A stretch of DNA of 64,000 nucleotides from assembly GCA_025403435.1 (NCBI GenBank), contig CM046350.1:18201274-18265273 (forward strand). Reading direction: 5' to 3'. Within the stretch, counting starts at the first letter, position 1. Each line of letters opens with the position of its first letter. The position numbers and the translations under genes were made by a program. This document shows positions 11,501 to 25,161 of this stretch, piece by piece. Source of the DNA: Artocarpus heterophyllus. Lineage: Eukaryota > Streptophyta > Magnoliopsida > Rosales > Moraceae. The notes beneath the pieces were generated by a model that worked only from the letters and a program-made list of their open reading frames with translations, searched no databases and was not told the origin of the DNA.

Positions 11501-12991
11501 CGCATTCGTTTCATAGTTTAAGTACTTGTAATTGAAGTTTTTATAACCTAAATTATGAATTGAATTAAAAAAATATTTAGAGATTTAAAAAAGAAAAAGC
11601 GGCATAAATAATTAAAGTTATGCTTTTATTTGTGGTCTAAAATTTATTATTTGGGTCTAATTATCTTGCAATTTTTGAAATATATAGTTTTAATTCTTTA
11701 ATTGATTAATTGTTTATTTTTGGATAAAATATGACACGGTCTAATGGTGAAGGTTTTACGAGCAATAAAGCATTAAAAGAAACAAATAAATCATAAACTA
11801 TTTTTTCAAAAGGGACAAAAAAAGATTTGGATAGGTTATAAATTTTTTTATTTTAAATATGTATTTTTTAGAGATTTTTTATTCAAGATTGCTTTTTCTT
11901 TATCAAATTATTTTTTTAAAAATCTTTATTGCTATTATTGTGTGATTTTATTTAATCACAATGCAAGCCATAATTGATCACAAGTAAAAAGATTATTCTA
12001 GTGAGAAAGTTAACATGGAGCATAAGACATAGTGATAATATTGAAATGGAAAGAAAATGAAAGAAGAACCAAAAGAAGAAGATGAGAGAACATTTGGAGT
12101 AAGACCACGGTAGACAAATGGATCAAAAGAAAAGGATGGAAAAGAAGTAAAGCGATGAAAAAAAAAAGAGTAATACTCAAAAAGTTATAAAAAAAAAAAA
12201 ACTAAAGTACCTTATGTAAAGGACAATAGTAACAAATAGAGTCTAAAAAGGGAAAAAAAATTGTCAATAGAAATAAAGAGAGTCCATTAAAGCACCAAAA
12301 AAGTAAATGAAAAAAAAAAAGAGAGTAAAGTCTCTAAAAAAAAATGGAAAAAAAAAGATAAAATATAAAAAAGTTAAGAAAGGAAAAAAATAAAACATTG
12401 ACAATGATAGACAAAATTTTTATTTTTTATTTTTATAGAATGAATGAAAATAATGTAAAACACCAAAGGGGTGAAGTTTAAAGAAAAAAGAAAGATTCAA
12501 GTAGGAGATTTAGAGTAAATAAACTAAACCCCAAAAAAACAAAAAAAAAAAAAAAAAAAAAAGGTAAACAAAGATTACAAAAAAAAGGGTGTCCAAATGC
12601 AAGCGTTTTAGACTGCTAGGTGAATAGTGTTATGTATTCACTCTTTTAGTATAGTTAAGTAAATAAATTAAAGATCTAAGGATTTGGGACATATCTATCC
12701 TAGAGGGACTCCCACAGACCAAATGTGTTAGATCTACTCAAGTCAACGGTCAAAAAAGCAAACACTAAATAGAAAAACTCCATTGTCCTTAGCTCTCGGA
12801 CATGTGTAGATATGATATCACGCCGTCAGATCATCTCATACAAATCAAACTCTCCTATTTAAGGGTCCCATACATCGAAAATCCAAAAAAAAAATCGATA
12901 CCAAAGCACCAAAACGATGCGTTTTTTACAACCAAAAAAGGAATTGTGAGTCTTCATAGACTCTTTTAATATATCGAAGGAAAAGAAAATA
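11500..12991. other. AT-rich intergenic stretch, no gene recognised
   Basis: The stretch holds A-rich low-complexity sequence, including a long A run at about 12540-12562. GCACGTGCGTTGCACGC near 11488-11504 can form a short hairpin but has no other support as an element terminus. Nothing coding was found on either strand. Confidence 0.5.
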
Positions 12992-13794
12992 GGATTATTA
13001 ACATTAATAGCCCTTAAACTTTAGAATTTGTCTCATGTTGCCCTCTAAACTTTAAAAATCATCACTTTACTTTTTGAATTTTTAAAACTCCTCACTTTAC
13101 CCCTTGAATTTTAAAAATCAATATTTTACCTTTGAACTTTCAAAGCTTCTTATTTAGTCTCCTATTTTCTAATTTTCCATTCAAATAGAGACCCGATTTT
13201 CACATACGTCACCTGTAAGGGAAAAAATGATATTTTATCACTCTCAACTTTTGTTTCACATTTACACTCTTATTTAACTTTTTTTCCTATTTTCATTTAA
13301 GAATGGTTTGTATACACTTTTTCTTAGTATTGTTCACCAATATTTCTTCATCTTTAATGTGTAACTCATCTTATTTAGTCTTCAAATTCATATATCGGCG
13401 ACCAATGTCGACTTACTAAATGGGTTATACATTAAAAATGAGAAGAAATATACAAGTAAACCCTCACTAAATGAGATTTCAGATAAAATACCAAAGGCAT
13501 CAAGTGATAATGTAAACATGAAGCAAAAATTAGGGGATAAAATCTCATTTTTTTCCCTTAAAAGTAATTCATGTCCAAATTACATGAACTTAATTCTGTT
13601 TATTTGAACAGAAAAATCAGAAATTTAGTAGATAGAAAAGGAGTTTTGAAAGTTTACAGGTAAAATGACGATTTTAAAATTTAGGAGCAAATTGAGGAGC
13701 TTTAAAAGTTTAAGAGGAAAAGTGGTGATTTTTAAAGTTTAGGGGATAAAGTAAGAGGGATCCTAAAGTTTAGGAGCCGTTAGTATTAATAACC
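12992..13794. mobile_element. Non-autonomous long-TIR element (MULE-type candidate), ~0.8 kb
   Basis: The left end (GGATTATTAACATTAATAGC, then CCTTAAACTTTAG) is the inverted complement, with mismatches, of the right end (CTAAAGTTTAGGAGC, then CGTTAGTATTAATAACC). Homology continues inward for roughly 200 bases as repeated blocks of the type CTTTACCCCTTGAATTTTAAAA. Flanking A-rich 9-mers are only approximately alike. No coding capacity. Confidence 0.65.
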
Positions 13795-14404
13795 AAAAAT
13801 ATATATTCGCTATTAAAAAAAAAAAGAAATAAAACCAGTCTAAACTAAATCAATAAAATTTAGGTATTACATATTTAGATAACAAGGGGGCTATACCATT
13901 TATGTTCCAAAAATGTACAAACTTTGCCATTTTCAGCTTTAACCAAAGATGAAAATATCCATGATATTGTCAATATTTCCATGACAGCATCCATATTTTG
14001 AAGTCTCAATATAAATATAGGAAGAAGGATTTTTCTTCCAGGATGTCCTTCCATGAAAATCCAAGATATTTGTAGAAATTTCCACAAAATATTCAAAAAG
14101 GCAGCGACCCAAATTTTCTTTTTTGCACAAAAATTAATTTTGTAGGACTTTTTTATAATTATGTTTCAATAAAATATGACTAATATTTTTAACATAAAGA
14201 CAATAAAAAGTATTTATTAAGACTTATTTAGTCTTTAAATAATTTTTACTTTTAAAATGAATAGTTCATGATTCTTTTGCAAAGCCCTATGTCATGTTAT
14301 ATGTAGATATGTGTAATATATTTTTACTATTTTTCTCTATTAGTTTCAATTATTATTCTTCGTGGAACACATAAATTTTGTTACGATTCCGACGACACTC
14401 ATGA
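13795..14404. other. AT-rich stretch, nothing recognised
   Basis: Small minus-strand frames at 13875-14130 have no recognisable domain. No repeat partner was found inside the window. Confidence 0.4.
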
Positions 14405-17400
14405 TGTAACAACCCTTCTTACGTAACCATTACTTAACTACATAATCTAAATCCTTAAACATATTTTAACATGAGGTACTTAGATTTACGGAATAATTTT
14501 TTAACATAGTTTTTATTTTGATTAAATTTAAAATGTAATATAATTTTTTGAAACTTATTCTTTAAAAAACTAACATAACAATAACTTGTTGAAACTTAAT
14601 CTTTTAAAACTAGTGTAATAATTTTCTTAAAAATTATTCTTTTAATACTTTTCTTAATTTAAAATAATACTTTAAAAATATTTCTAAAACTAATTATTAC
14701 TATAATTTCTTAATAGAAAATTTACATGTATTTATTGCATTTTTCATTGCAACATACACACACACACACATTTTTCTTGTTAAAAGTCCTAAACTTTTTA
14801 AATCTGAGATCGAATGACTACAACCTTGGTCTCTAGAGCACATTTTGTAACACTACTTAATTATTCACACATATGAAATTTTGTAAAAGAAAACATAATA
14901 CGAAAAATACATTTTTGCATGAGCGGTATCTATTCCCATCTCCACCATTCGTTTGTTACTCGTCATTGCCTAATCAAGTGATACTGACAAGTTTCCTACG
15001 TACGGCATGAACACACTTAAATGAGCTTTCACTTAGTAAGTAGGAAGTTTAACTCGCAAAACAATTTGAAAATCATTTAATAAAAATATGCATAATCAAT
15101 TTATGCTTGTTTATCTTACAGATTGCGCACAGGTAATCGTGCCAGCTGCACGTGATCCTCAAGAAGTTAGGGTTTGTGAGGTTCCAACGACACCGAGATA
15201 TTAAACTGTATTGAATTAATTGATGCCTCTCCTTAGGTTGAGAGATTGCTATGACACCCTTAACTTATCTGATTAGTTTTTCTTGTCTTGTTATGTGTAT
15301 GCACTATGACATATTACCACATATCACCCTATGCCAATACTAAGAACATGTTTAATTGAAAATGAGTAAACAATATATTTTAATACAACATACATCACAC
15401 ATCATTTATGACCTAAATAAGATACAAACACATCATATCTTAACTAAGTATATATAACCTAATAGAATATGGCAAGGCATAACGTTGAACATGCATTTCA
15501 TAATTTTAGAAATCAAATGAAAACATTCTATTTGAAAACTATTCATACTGTAGGCGGATTCCTACTTATATGTTTTCCTATAGTAAGTTTCTATATTAGT
15601 CCTGAATTCTTGATCATTTATCAAAAAACAATCCTGTATAAAACACCTATTAAGAGTGTGTAAGAATAACTTTATTTTATGCTATTAAATTTTAGCATAA
15701 TCATAAAAATTCTTATCATTATATAAGAACGTATCTCCTTTTTTATTATAGTTATTGCTATTACAAAGATTAATAAATCAATTAAATCCTCATAAAGTTT
15801 ATTTTTTCTTAATTGCCTTTAATCCCTGTCAAGATCGATAGTTGATTAATTTAAATAATTAATTAATTATCTTATCGTTACTAGGTCTTTATGACTTCAA
15901 TCAACTAAATTAAAAATTCTATGACTTCATGGTTATTGAACTAAGTTCTAATTAACCATTTACTTAATTTACTTAATGGGCTTGGCATTGGTTCAAAGCT
16001 CATTGAGCCCAAAAACGAACTTAAAGCGTTCTATACACTGTATCATTAAAACTGTGACCTGGGTGGCTTTTTGGACTGATGCGGGCGTTGGACCTATGCC
16101 TAATGCTGTAATACTAGGAATATAGTGTATCAGGCATTTCAACGTTCATTTGAAAACCGTTAAAGTTTATCATTTTTACCGTTTGGAAACTATATCCTTA
16201 TAACTCAAAGTTTGTATTGTTTGAAATTTGTAAAACACTAAATCTTAGACTCGTACAGTATGTTATGAACGTCGTAATTTCTTGGTCTATCAAAAAAACA
16301 AGATTCTGTAGCTATGTGAAACTGTGAAAGACTGTTTTAGCTCAAAAATATAGTTTTTGAACAGTTTTGGAAAATTGTCCACAACTATATTTTAAAGGCA
16401 GATTTAAAAAAAAAAAATTCTTCACAAACCTTGTCCATCTTATCAAAAATTAAAATTTTCATGCTCAACAAAAATTGTAATTTGGGCCCAAAATGGCCTG
16501 AGATGGCCAAAAATAGTGGCTACCTGGTGTAAACATTTTTGGACAGCAACCAAACACTGTTTTGGATAGCCATAGGTAGTTTTGAAAAACTACGTGAAAA
16601 CTCATTCTAGAGTCAAAACTGCAGTTTTGTTTAGTCATCGAGTTTTGTTCAAAACATCAAAATCTAAAAGTTCCATGTACAGAAAAAGTTTGAAATCGGA
16701 CTCTAAGATTTCTATTTATGGCTTCAAAATTTGTTGAAAATTATTCCACAACATCAAACATGCAAAATACTCTAACTAGCATAGATAGCCTAAATTATTA
16801 CATCAAAATGCATATAAAGCCACACCAACCAACATAAATAAAATTTGTACAACCCATTTTCTTACTAAATTATGAACTTAGCACATAAAAGTATAAACCT
16901 AAACTTAACTAAAGGATTTGAGAAAAAAGTTAAGAATTTTACCCTTGAAACACTTTCTTCAAAAATTGCTCTAGAACCACTAACTCCTCTTCCTTCTTCT
17001 TGTTTTAAACACTAAAAACACAAAACTTTGTAAATAAAAGTCTAATCTTGTTTTATCTAAGTAAATAAAAAGAAAAGTATGGGAATTTACCATTGATGCT
17101 CAATATAAAAATTCCAACTCTCTCTTTCTTCTTCTAATCCTTCCTAGTTCCTATCTTTTTCTCACTTTGGTTAGCGATTTTTGTGGTGGAAAGGAAGAAA
17201 ATTTTAGGAGACTTGCTTTGGGGAGAAACCCAGTCTTGAGAGGGAAAAAGAATGAAAATTTCTTGATGGATTCTTTGTGAAAAACCGGTTTCTTTGAGGG
17301 TGAGAATGGAGGAGAAAATTTTCTTAGAGAACCCTTACACACATACACAAATTTGGAAGAAAAAATAAGAAGGAAAATTTTGGAAATTTCTTGAGGGCAG

Positions 17401-19179
17401 GTCGGTTTTGGGAGGAAAAATAGAGGAGAAATAGAGACAAAAAATGAGGTCGTTTATTAGTACAAGTATTTATAAACCCAGAATTAATCTAATCCTCTCA
17501 GTTAATTAATGTTTAATTAGGCTTTTAAGTGACTTTGATGAGTTAAAACCTTGCCTAAGAACCCCTAATGTTGGCGCCAATTGCTTAAGGAATGGAGATG
17601 TAAGGTTTGTCTAATAAATGTACTAAGGACAAGCTTCACATCAAGCTAAATCATGGTCAAATCCAATCTTTTTGATCTTATCTCTATAAATTCCCACCAA
17701 ACACATATATTTTGCGTTGCTTAGAGATGACTAACTTAGTTGATAGGAGTTAAATATCCAACAGGTCCCTTCCTATTTTTCTCGAATATAGTTGAACGCT
17801 AATCTCGATGTAAACCAATGCCGATATATGTTTTAATCGCATATCGATTTTAAACTATTTTTAGTCTTAAAATTGATTCTAGACTGAATGAAAATCTAGA
17901 CTTGACTGTTTTGGCATCTAGACTCGGTAACAACATAGTTTTTAACAATATCAATTCCCAGGCTCGATTAGCATTTTTATACCGAAATTACTACTCACGT
18001 AATTCTAATTTTAAATTAATTGGCAATAAGGACTTGTTGGGCATTATAGTATTTCTCGATACACTACTAACTTCATACTGTTCTTAGAAATTCTTGTAAT
18101 TAAATTTATCAAGTTAGTTACAGATTGAAATTTCTTCTGTCTTAAATCGCAATAGAATTTATAAATTGATTTATTAAATCATGAAAGTAAAAATTTAACT
18201 TTAAAATTTACTATAGAATTTTATAATATTTTTATTAATTTCGTAAATCCTTTAGGCATAAAAATCAAACATGATTTATCCAAAAAAGTCCTTGACTTAA
18301 GTATGTAAGTTATATTATTTAATTCTATGATTTTCTCAACCCTTAATAATACTGGCTAAGTTCTTTACGCTTGTAACTTAGTTCCTTAATTTCAATAAAA
18401 ATGAACTCTTTAAATTAATGAGAGCTTAATAATGTCATTTAATCACGTTATAGTGTTTATTTGTATACCTTTAACGTAATATTCATACTTGAAATTTGAA
18501 TCTATTAAATCTAAGGCTCCTTGGTAGTAAACTGCATTCATCTTTAACTTTAAGATGAAAGGTCTCCTAATCTTAAACTATATCCTAAAGAAATAATATT
18601 GAGACGCTTAACGGTATTGCATACTACCAAATTCATTAATTATAGAAGTGCGAAAATTTAGGTTGAATTTGTTGGAAAAACAAGTACGCAACAAAATTTT
18701 AAAAATTTTAAAATAGAATATTTTTAAAACACAAGTTTGACATGCTATATACATAAATTAATTAGATCTTACTAATCTTTGTATGCCAAAGAGCTCCTAC
18801 AATCAATGTAGAGAAGAACGTTCTAGAAGAGCCTCAACCAACTGGTCTTCTTTGCTATTCTCTATCCACGATCAGAGTGTATGTGGGCACACGTCATACA
18901 ACTCTTCACCAGTGACTCTCCTTCTAATCAATTGAGAAGACCCAAAGCAAAGGTTTGCGATTGTGAACAAAAGCTCTCAGGAAGTTTTAGAGTATCTAAC
19001 ACTATAGTACTCACTCTTAACTTCTCAACTGATGTGAATAACTCAGAAAACTCACTCCCTATTTATAGAGGTAGGACCCAAGGTTGGTCATTATCAAATA
19101 AGGCCCCAAAATTCAAATTTGGATCAACTTCTAGTAAAATGGTGTTAAAAATGCGTGATAAGATTATCTTTAGATCGGT

Positions 19180-19375
19180 AGGCCAAACTAATGAATTAGC
19201 CTGTCGAACTTACCCCATCTGCAGGCCGAACTAACAAATCAGCCTGTCGAACTTACGACCTAACGGATCAGCCTGTCGAACTTACGACCTAACGGATCAG
19301 CCTGTCGAACTTACCCCATCGGTAGGCCGAACTAACGGATCAGCGGCTGAACTAATGGATCGACGTGTCGAACTT
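19180..19375. repeat. GC-rich short tandem repeats inside Z copy 1
   Basis: A 29-bp unit beginning GCCTGTCGAACTTACGACC is repeated in tandem at about 19242-19328. It is flanked by related GGTAGGCCGAACTAACGGAT units. The patch is far more GC-rich than its surroundings and lies just upstream (sense orientation) of the TATA box region. Confidence 0.8.
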
Positions 19376-19857
19376 GCAATAATATGATCCATGTGAATCT
19401 TTTATTTTCCACCCCAGATTCTTTAGACAGAGACTCAGTTTTGATTCAAATAACCCAATAGAGAAGTTTCTGATTAAAACAGTAAGATATGAATAATATT
19501 AAGGAAAGTAAATATTCCTGATAATTCAACAAGTTTATCTTGAATTAATTTACAAAATTAATTCAACTGATAAATAGACATGAATTATCTGATCCTATTG
19601 AATTTCAGCCAATCTAATAATTTAACATAAGTCATTAATTTATTGAAAAAGTACACCATATCATTACAGGATTTATTATGAGCTAGCAAAGAGGACTTAA
19701 TTGACCGATATAGTTCAAGCTTCGATAATTATAAAATATAATATCCCAGATACACATTTTATAGCAATCAACTTTAACGCTACTCCACTAAAAACTTGGA
19801 GCTGCACTCTCAAACTATATAAAATTACGAAGCTCTAAATTAGCTAAGTGTCCATGA

Positions 19858-21043
19858 CATATCATAATGTGTCATGTCCCCATAGGATATTCATTATCCG
19901 CTTAAGGATAAAGTCTATCTTATTTTTTTGATTATTTTTATCTTACATTTTGTTATCTCACCATTGGAAAATTTACCATATAAGGACAATATACCATTCG
20001 ATTACACCTATGCATCCAAATGGTTGAGCGCTCCAGTTTTCCAATTATAGGATAACAACGCATATAAGAGATATCATTGACTCCACCAATGGGGCTATAG
20101 ATTCCATATCTATGAATTACAGGTCTACGTTATTAAGAATCATGTCTCCAACATATCAATATGCACACCATCACAAAGTCAGGATGTCACCCTTTGGTAC
20201 ATCAAAAGACATAAGTCAAAACAACAGGCCCATTAGTCATTTCAGGATTAAGATACAACATATATGATTATCTAAAGTGAATTGATTTATACAGATGGAG
20301 TTATTAATCCAAAATCAATTCTATTTTATGTCCTGATCCAACATGCCATCACCTGTGATAATATACCAATGTTTCTACTCACAGAGTCCAACTCCGACGG
20401 CCAAAACAAGCCATCTCTTATTAGGGATATAGACAACATAACAATCTTAGCATATCATAATGTGTCATGTCCCCATAAAATATTCATTATCCGCTTAAGG
20501 ATAAATTCCATCTTATTTTTCTGATTATTTTTATCTTACATTTTGTTATCTCACCATTAGAAAACTTACCATCTAAGGACAATATACCATTCGATTACAC
20601 CTATGCATCTAAATGGTTGAGTATTCCAATTTTCCAATTACAGGATAACAACGCATATAAGAGATATCATTGACTCCACCAATGGGGCTATAGATTTCAT
20701 ATCTATGAATTACAAGTCTATGTTATTAAGAATCATATCTCCAACATATCAATATGCATACCATCACAAAGTTAGGATGTCATCCTTTGGTACATCAAAA
20801 GACATAAGTCAAAACAACAGGCTCATTAGTCATTTCAGGATTAAGATACAACATATATGATTATCTAAAGTGCATTGATTTGTACAGATGGAGTTATTAA
20901 TCCAAAATCAATTCTATTTTTATGTCCCGATCTAACATGTCATCACCTATGATAATGTACCAATGTTTCTATTCACAGAGTCCAACTTCGACGGCCAAAA
21001 CAAGCCATCTCTTGTTAGAGATATAGACAACATAACAATCTTA
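19858..21043. repeat. 593-bp tandem duplication inside Z copy 1
   Basis: The block starting CATATCATAATGTGTCATGT at 19858 recurs at 20451 and both copies run to AACATAACAATCTTAG. The two units differ at scattered positions. The homologous Z copy at 60786-63050 has this block only once. Confidence 0.9.
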
Positions 21044-21638
21044 GCATTAATAAAGTGTCCAACTTTATTTCTTTGATTGTGGATCTTATGATTTAGACTG
21101 TCACCTTTAGAATCATGTCTTTCGCATAATCTGTCCGTCATATGCCTGATTCTTAAAGGTTTAGACTTACAGTTTCAGACTTTTGTTTGCTTAACATACA
21201 TTCAACAAATATGAACGTAAAGAGGACAACATTTAGTATATAAAAAATAAATTCTTTATTGATAAAATGTCTCTAAAACATATTACAACATTTTATTCCT
21301 CATGACATACATGTCTAGCAAAATTTTCACGTTAAATGTTCCGGTTTTTTGAGAAAACTCTTGACTTTAATTCTTAAATTCTATGACACATAATAAATCT
21401 AATACTTAGCTATCAGACTAAAATTTTATTTAGACTATCAAAAATGTGTTGACTTATCTAAGGTCAAATACCTTTTCTAGATTTTCATGCTTTATCGTGA
21501 ACATTTCTTGTAATTCTTATCAAAATATAAACTTATAAGTTCTAAACTTATATTTTACTATGAACTTAATGGTGTAATTATGAAAAAATCTTTAATTAAT
21601 TATACTTATTAATTTCTAGATTTTTTCTGGTCATTACA

Positions 21639-23255
21639 GATGATGATGACAATGGAGGGATGATGATGATGGAAACTATGTAAGAAGAAGAAGTACAATG
21701 TCCAATCCAATACCCTTGAGTCCATTCATAGGAGAAGAAAAATATACGCATGCTATACAAGATGAAGATCATGATTGTAGGGCAGTAAGTAAGGGTCACA
21801 TATAAGAAGACATAGTGCAACTCAAATGAGTCAAACTGATAAGGACATTGTTACCTTGAGTTTGACTCCATGACCTTCGAAATTAATAAATATTCTTATG
21901 GTTATAATATTTTTTATATTTCTCAAACAAGGATAAGAAAAGAAGTATAAAACCAAGATGATTTCTTTGATATACCTACGTATCCTCCGCCATAAATTAG
22001 TGTTAAGATATTATCACGACTCTATAGAGATTACTCATCAAGTAAAATAAATCAACAATATCTAGTTTATACATTAACAATAAAAAGAGATCAAGAAACA
22101 TACATGTGCCATATCCAAAACTATTCGAGGGTAATATCCTGGCAGATGTATTATTTAGATTAAGATCGGAACTTACATAATGCTTTTCAACTGACTAGAA
22201 ACTCCTTTTAGCATTAAAGACACCTAAAGTTTGTGTATATTTTATTATGTTTGGTCGAAGTTTTTATGTACTTTATTATATTATTGTATCTTGATTATAA
22301 TGTGTATATAAAATAATATTAGAAACATATAATATGATGGTATCCTTTTATAATAAGCAACGTAATTCTCATATTAGATCAATATTGTACTAATTATGTT
22401 ATTAACTTAGTTTAAATTAAATAATATTAATTATTTTAGCATTGTGTAAAATTGTAAGAAAAAATTACAAGTTTTTCTCGAATATCTGTCGACATTGACA
22501 ACATTCATGACATTATTTATAAATCAAAACCTTGACAACCTTGGCAACGTTGAAATTTTCGTCCTTGGCTTGAACCATACTATCTTGAATGTTGACAATG
22601 ACATTTGAGAAAGGAGCTTGCAAAACTGAAACTAGTAATACTATATGTTTTACGCATCTGCTTCAATGCTACACACATTCGATAAATTATTCTTTCTCTA
22701 CAACTAATTAAAGTTTTTGACTATTTTTTAAAAGATGAACCATATTTCAAATTTAAAAAATACACACACTAATACTTACTCATATAACGGAACAATATTT
22801 TTTTTTGGCGAACTAGTAAATTAACAATTATTTTATAAGATAATCTCTTTATTGTTGATAAGCTTTTTTTAGAATTATATTTTTTTGAACTGACTATGGG
22901 TCAAATTTTTAAAAAAATTATTAATGTCTTTAATAATTTTACTTGTTATAAAGATTTTCATATTTCATGTTTAAAAAAAGTCGAATATTGTTATATATGT
23001 TTGAGTTTGTAATAAATTGAATTGTTTTATAAAAGTAAATATATGTAAATTAGAGTCTGAAATTTAAAATTAAAAATTTTAACTGGAAGTGAGATAACAT
23101 ATGTAAAGATAAATAAGGATTTTAATTATTTGATGGCAAAATAAAACATCTCCATAATTTCTTTATTGTTCCACTTAACAAATGTAAATCAAAATAAAAA
23201 TGGTTTTTGGGTAAGAAAAAGAAAAGGGAGTAAAACATAATGAGGTGGAGTATAA
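21639..23255. other. AT-rich intergenic stretch, no gene recognised
   Basis: No domain-bearing reading frame is present on either strand. The minus frame at 21596-21820 spans the X boundary and is not a gene. Confidence 0.45.
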
Positions 23256-24606
23256 CACTACTAAAAATAGTAGTTTGGGCGATGTCAGTTTTATGGCAGT
23301 TTTTTATAAAACTGTTGTTAAATTAGCGTGACATGGAACTCTTCCACGTTTCAAAGTTCTGAGTTGTGCTTTAGATAACGTGTTCTAGTAAACAATCATC
23401 TGAAAGCATTATATGACGATGATTAAGCTTAAACCATCATCAAATGTTAGAGTAACACATGAGATTTTGCAAATTTTTATGACTTAAACCCTCACTCTCC
23501 CTCTCTCTTTAATGTCTTTCTTTTAGTTACCTTTTTTTCTTTTTGTTTTGCCACAACTGATGTCTGCCATTGCCATCACCCTCAACCTCACCCAAGCTAT
23601 CACCCTTTACCTTGTGCCACTCTGTTGCCCTCCGTCGCACTGTCACCGTCCCGTCGCCGCCGATGTCTCTTGCCTCTGTTTTTTTAGTTTGTTTTGTGTA
23701 ATTTTTTTTATTTAGTTAGTTTTATTTAGTTATTTCATAATTTTTACTCAGGATTTGTGAATGGATTTTGTTGTTAAAAATTGTTTTAAAGTGGATAGAA
23801 ATTAGTAGTAAGATTTGTTTTGAAATTAAATAAAATTTTGTTGGCTATGTTAGTTTCAATTTTTTAACTAGTTTGTATATAGTGTCTATGCTAGTTTAAT
23901 TTGTAATTATTTGGTTTTTTAAAATGAGTTCATTGTTAGTTTTATATTAGATTTGATGAAATTTTGTTTAATTTAAGAATATTTGGTTGTTTTGAAGTGA
24001 TTTTATTGTTAGGTTTTATTAGATTTGATGAAATTGTTTGAAATTTGTCTTCATTTCAAGTTAATAGATTTGTTGTTATGATTTTGAGTATTGAAATTTG
24101 TGTAAATAATGTTTTTTTTTTTTAACAATGGATAAAAAAATGGATATATGCTAATAAGATGAGTGACAAATATGAGAAAGAGGATGAAGATTTTGCGGCT
24201 TTTGCAAAGGTTAATATCAAGGGGAATATGATTCATTGTCTTTATGTAGATTGTGAGAATGTTAGGAAATAATCATACGACGACATTAGGTTTCATTTGT
24301 TCTTATATGGGGTTGACCAGACTTATAAAATATGAATATAACATGGTATGGAACAATCATCATTATCCATAAGGAGAAATGTCCATAGTAGTCATGTTGA
24401 TGAGGAAGATGACAGTATTAACATGGTTGAAATAATGAATGATATGGAAGAAGACTCTGTGTACTGACTAGAGTTATTTGAGACGACAATGGAAGATGCA
24501 GTGACGTCGTTATATAACAGGTGTACAAAACATACTAATTTATCATATTTGATTAGATTATGGAATTTGAAAACATTTGGTGGGTGGTTAAATTCAAGTT
24601 TTACAT
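23256..24606 (+). mobile_element. 5' part of a CACTA (En/Spm) DNA transposon with transposase remnant
   Basis: CACTACTAAAAATAGTAG at 23256 is a CACTA-type terminus, preceded by TAA as a possible 3-bp target duplication. After about 870 bp of non-coding, locally GC-rich leader (23560-23680), a frame starts at ATG 24128. It matches the transposase-associated domain that begins many plant CACTA proteins (YEKEDEDFAAFAK, then DDIRFHLFLYGVDQTYKI). It is broken by a one-base shift in an A run after the start and by several stops. A second block at 24490-24606 (RLWNLKTFGGW region) resembles the next conserved part of the same protein family. No matching 3' terminus was found, so the element is truncated. 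Confidence 0.7.
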
Positions 24607-24953
24607 AACCTCAACCATTTAAATAAATTTTTCAAAAGAAAATTTCCAATTTTTAGAGAATTACACACATGAAACTATACCAAAAAAATAGTAAAAAGTC
24701 ATCAAAAAGCAGTTTTATCTTGTAAAAAGTGTCAAAGGATAGCACATATAGGTTCTATATGATTATGCCCTCAAGATTGACACAATAAAAAAACATTTGT
24801 GCTTGTGTGACTTGGATTCATTTCATAGTCTTAATAAGTCCATAAGAATGATGCTAAAATGGTGAAGGAGATGGAGGCCACATCGGATCTTGGTAATAAC
24901 AGTCTTTGGTAAACTCTTGTGACAACTAAGGTTAAAAACCTAGGACTAAAGGC

Positions 24954-25161
24954 GATGATTATTCATTTTCTGTGATCAAGTTTTTTGGCTCTTTAACAAT
25001 TAAAGAGTGTTTTTCAAACATCTTTAAGAATTCCACTTCTACACTAGGTTCCTCTGTGATGATTATTCATTTTTTATGATCAAGTCTTTTGACTCTTTAA
25101 CAATTAAAGAGTGTTTTTCAAACATCTTTAAGAATTCCACTTCTGCACTAGGTTCCTCAAA
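24954..25161. repeat. Two-copy tandem duplication, 104-bp period
   Basis: GATGATTATTCATTTT starts at 24954 and again at 25058. The following ~100 bases, including AATTAAAGAGTGTTTTTCAA, are nearly identical in both units. The open frame 25076-25276 arises from this repeat and is not considered a gene. Confidence 0.9.

Larger units (their letters stand above)
18670..21320 (-). mobile_element. Solo LTR of family Z (copy 1), copia-type ends, nested in X
   Basis: On the plus strand it starts TGTTGGAAAAACAAGTACGC and ends ATACATGTCTAGCA. In sense orientation it therefore reads TGCTAGACATGTAT...TTTTTCCAACA, as in many plant copia LTRs. The flanking pentamers GAATT (18665-18669) and AAATT (21321-21325) agree at 4/5. 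CTCTATAAATAGGGAG on the minus strand (about 19056-19071) is the likely TATA box. The same order of blocks is seen at 60786-63050. It is about 390 bp longer than that copy because of an internal 593-bp tandem duplication. Confidence 0.82.
14405..21638 (-). mobile_element. Solo LTR of family X (~4.6 kb) interrupted by a nested Z solo LTR
   Basis: On the plus strand the unit starts TGTAACAACCC and ends GGTCATTACA, giving TG...CA ends with a short terminal inversion. Flanking pentamers are CATGA (14400-14404) and GATGA (21639-21643), a 4/5 match consistent with a decayed target duplication. Blocks throughout match, in inverted orientation, the sequence from 57751 to the window end. Examples are 21321-21638 against 57751-58060, 18480-18660 against 58140-58260, and 15405-16000 against 63400-64000. 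A TATAAATA box on the minus strand (17467-17474) sets the orientation. The Z insertion occupies 18670-21320. No retrotransposon proteins are present. Superfamily is not determined. Confidence 0.75.

Noticed and set aside
11488..11504. GCACGTGCGTTGCACGC hairpin as a Helitron terminus
   Set aside because: No TC start, no CTRR end at the right distance and no A/T insertion site pair could be found.
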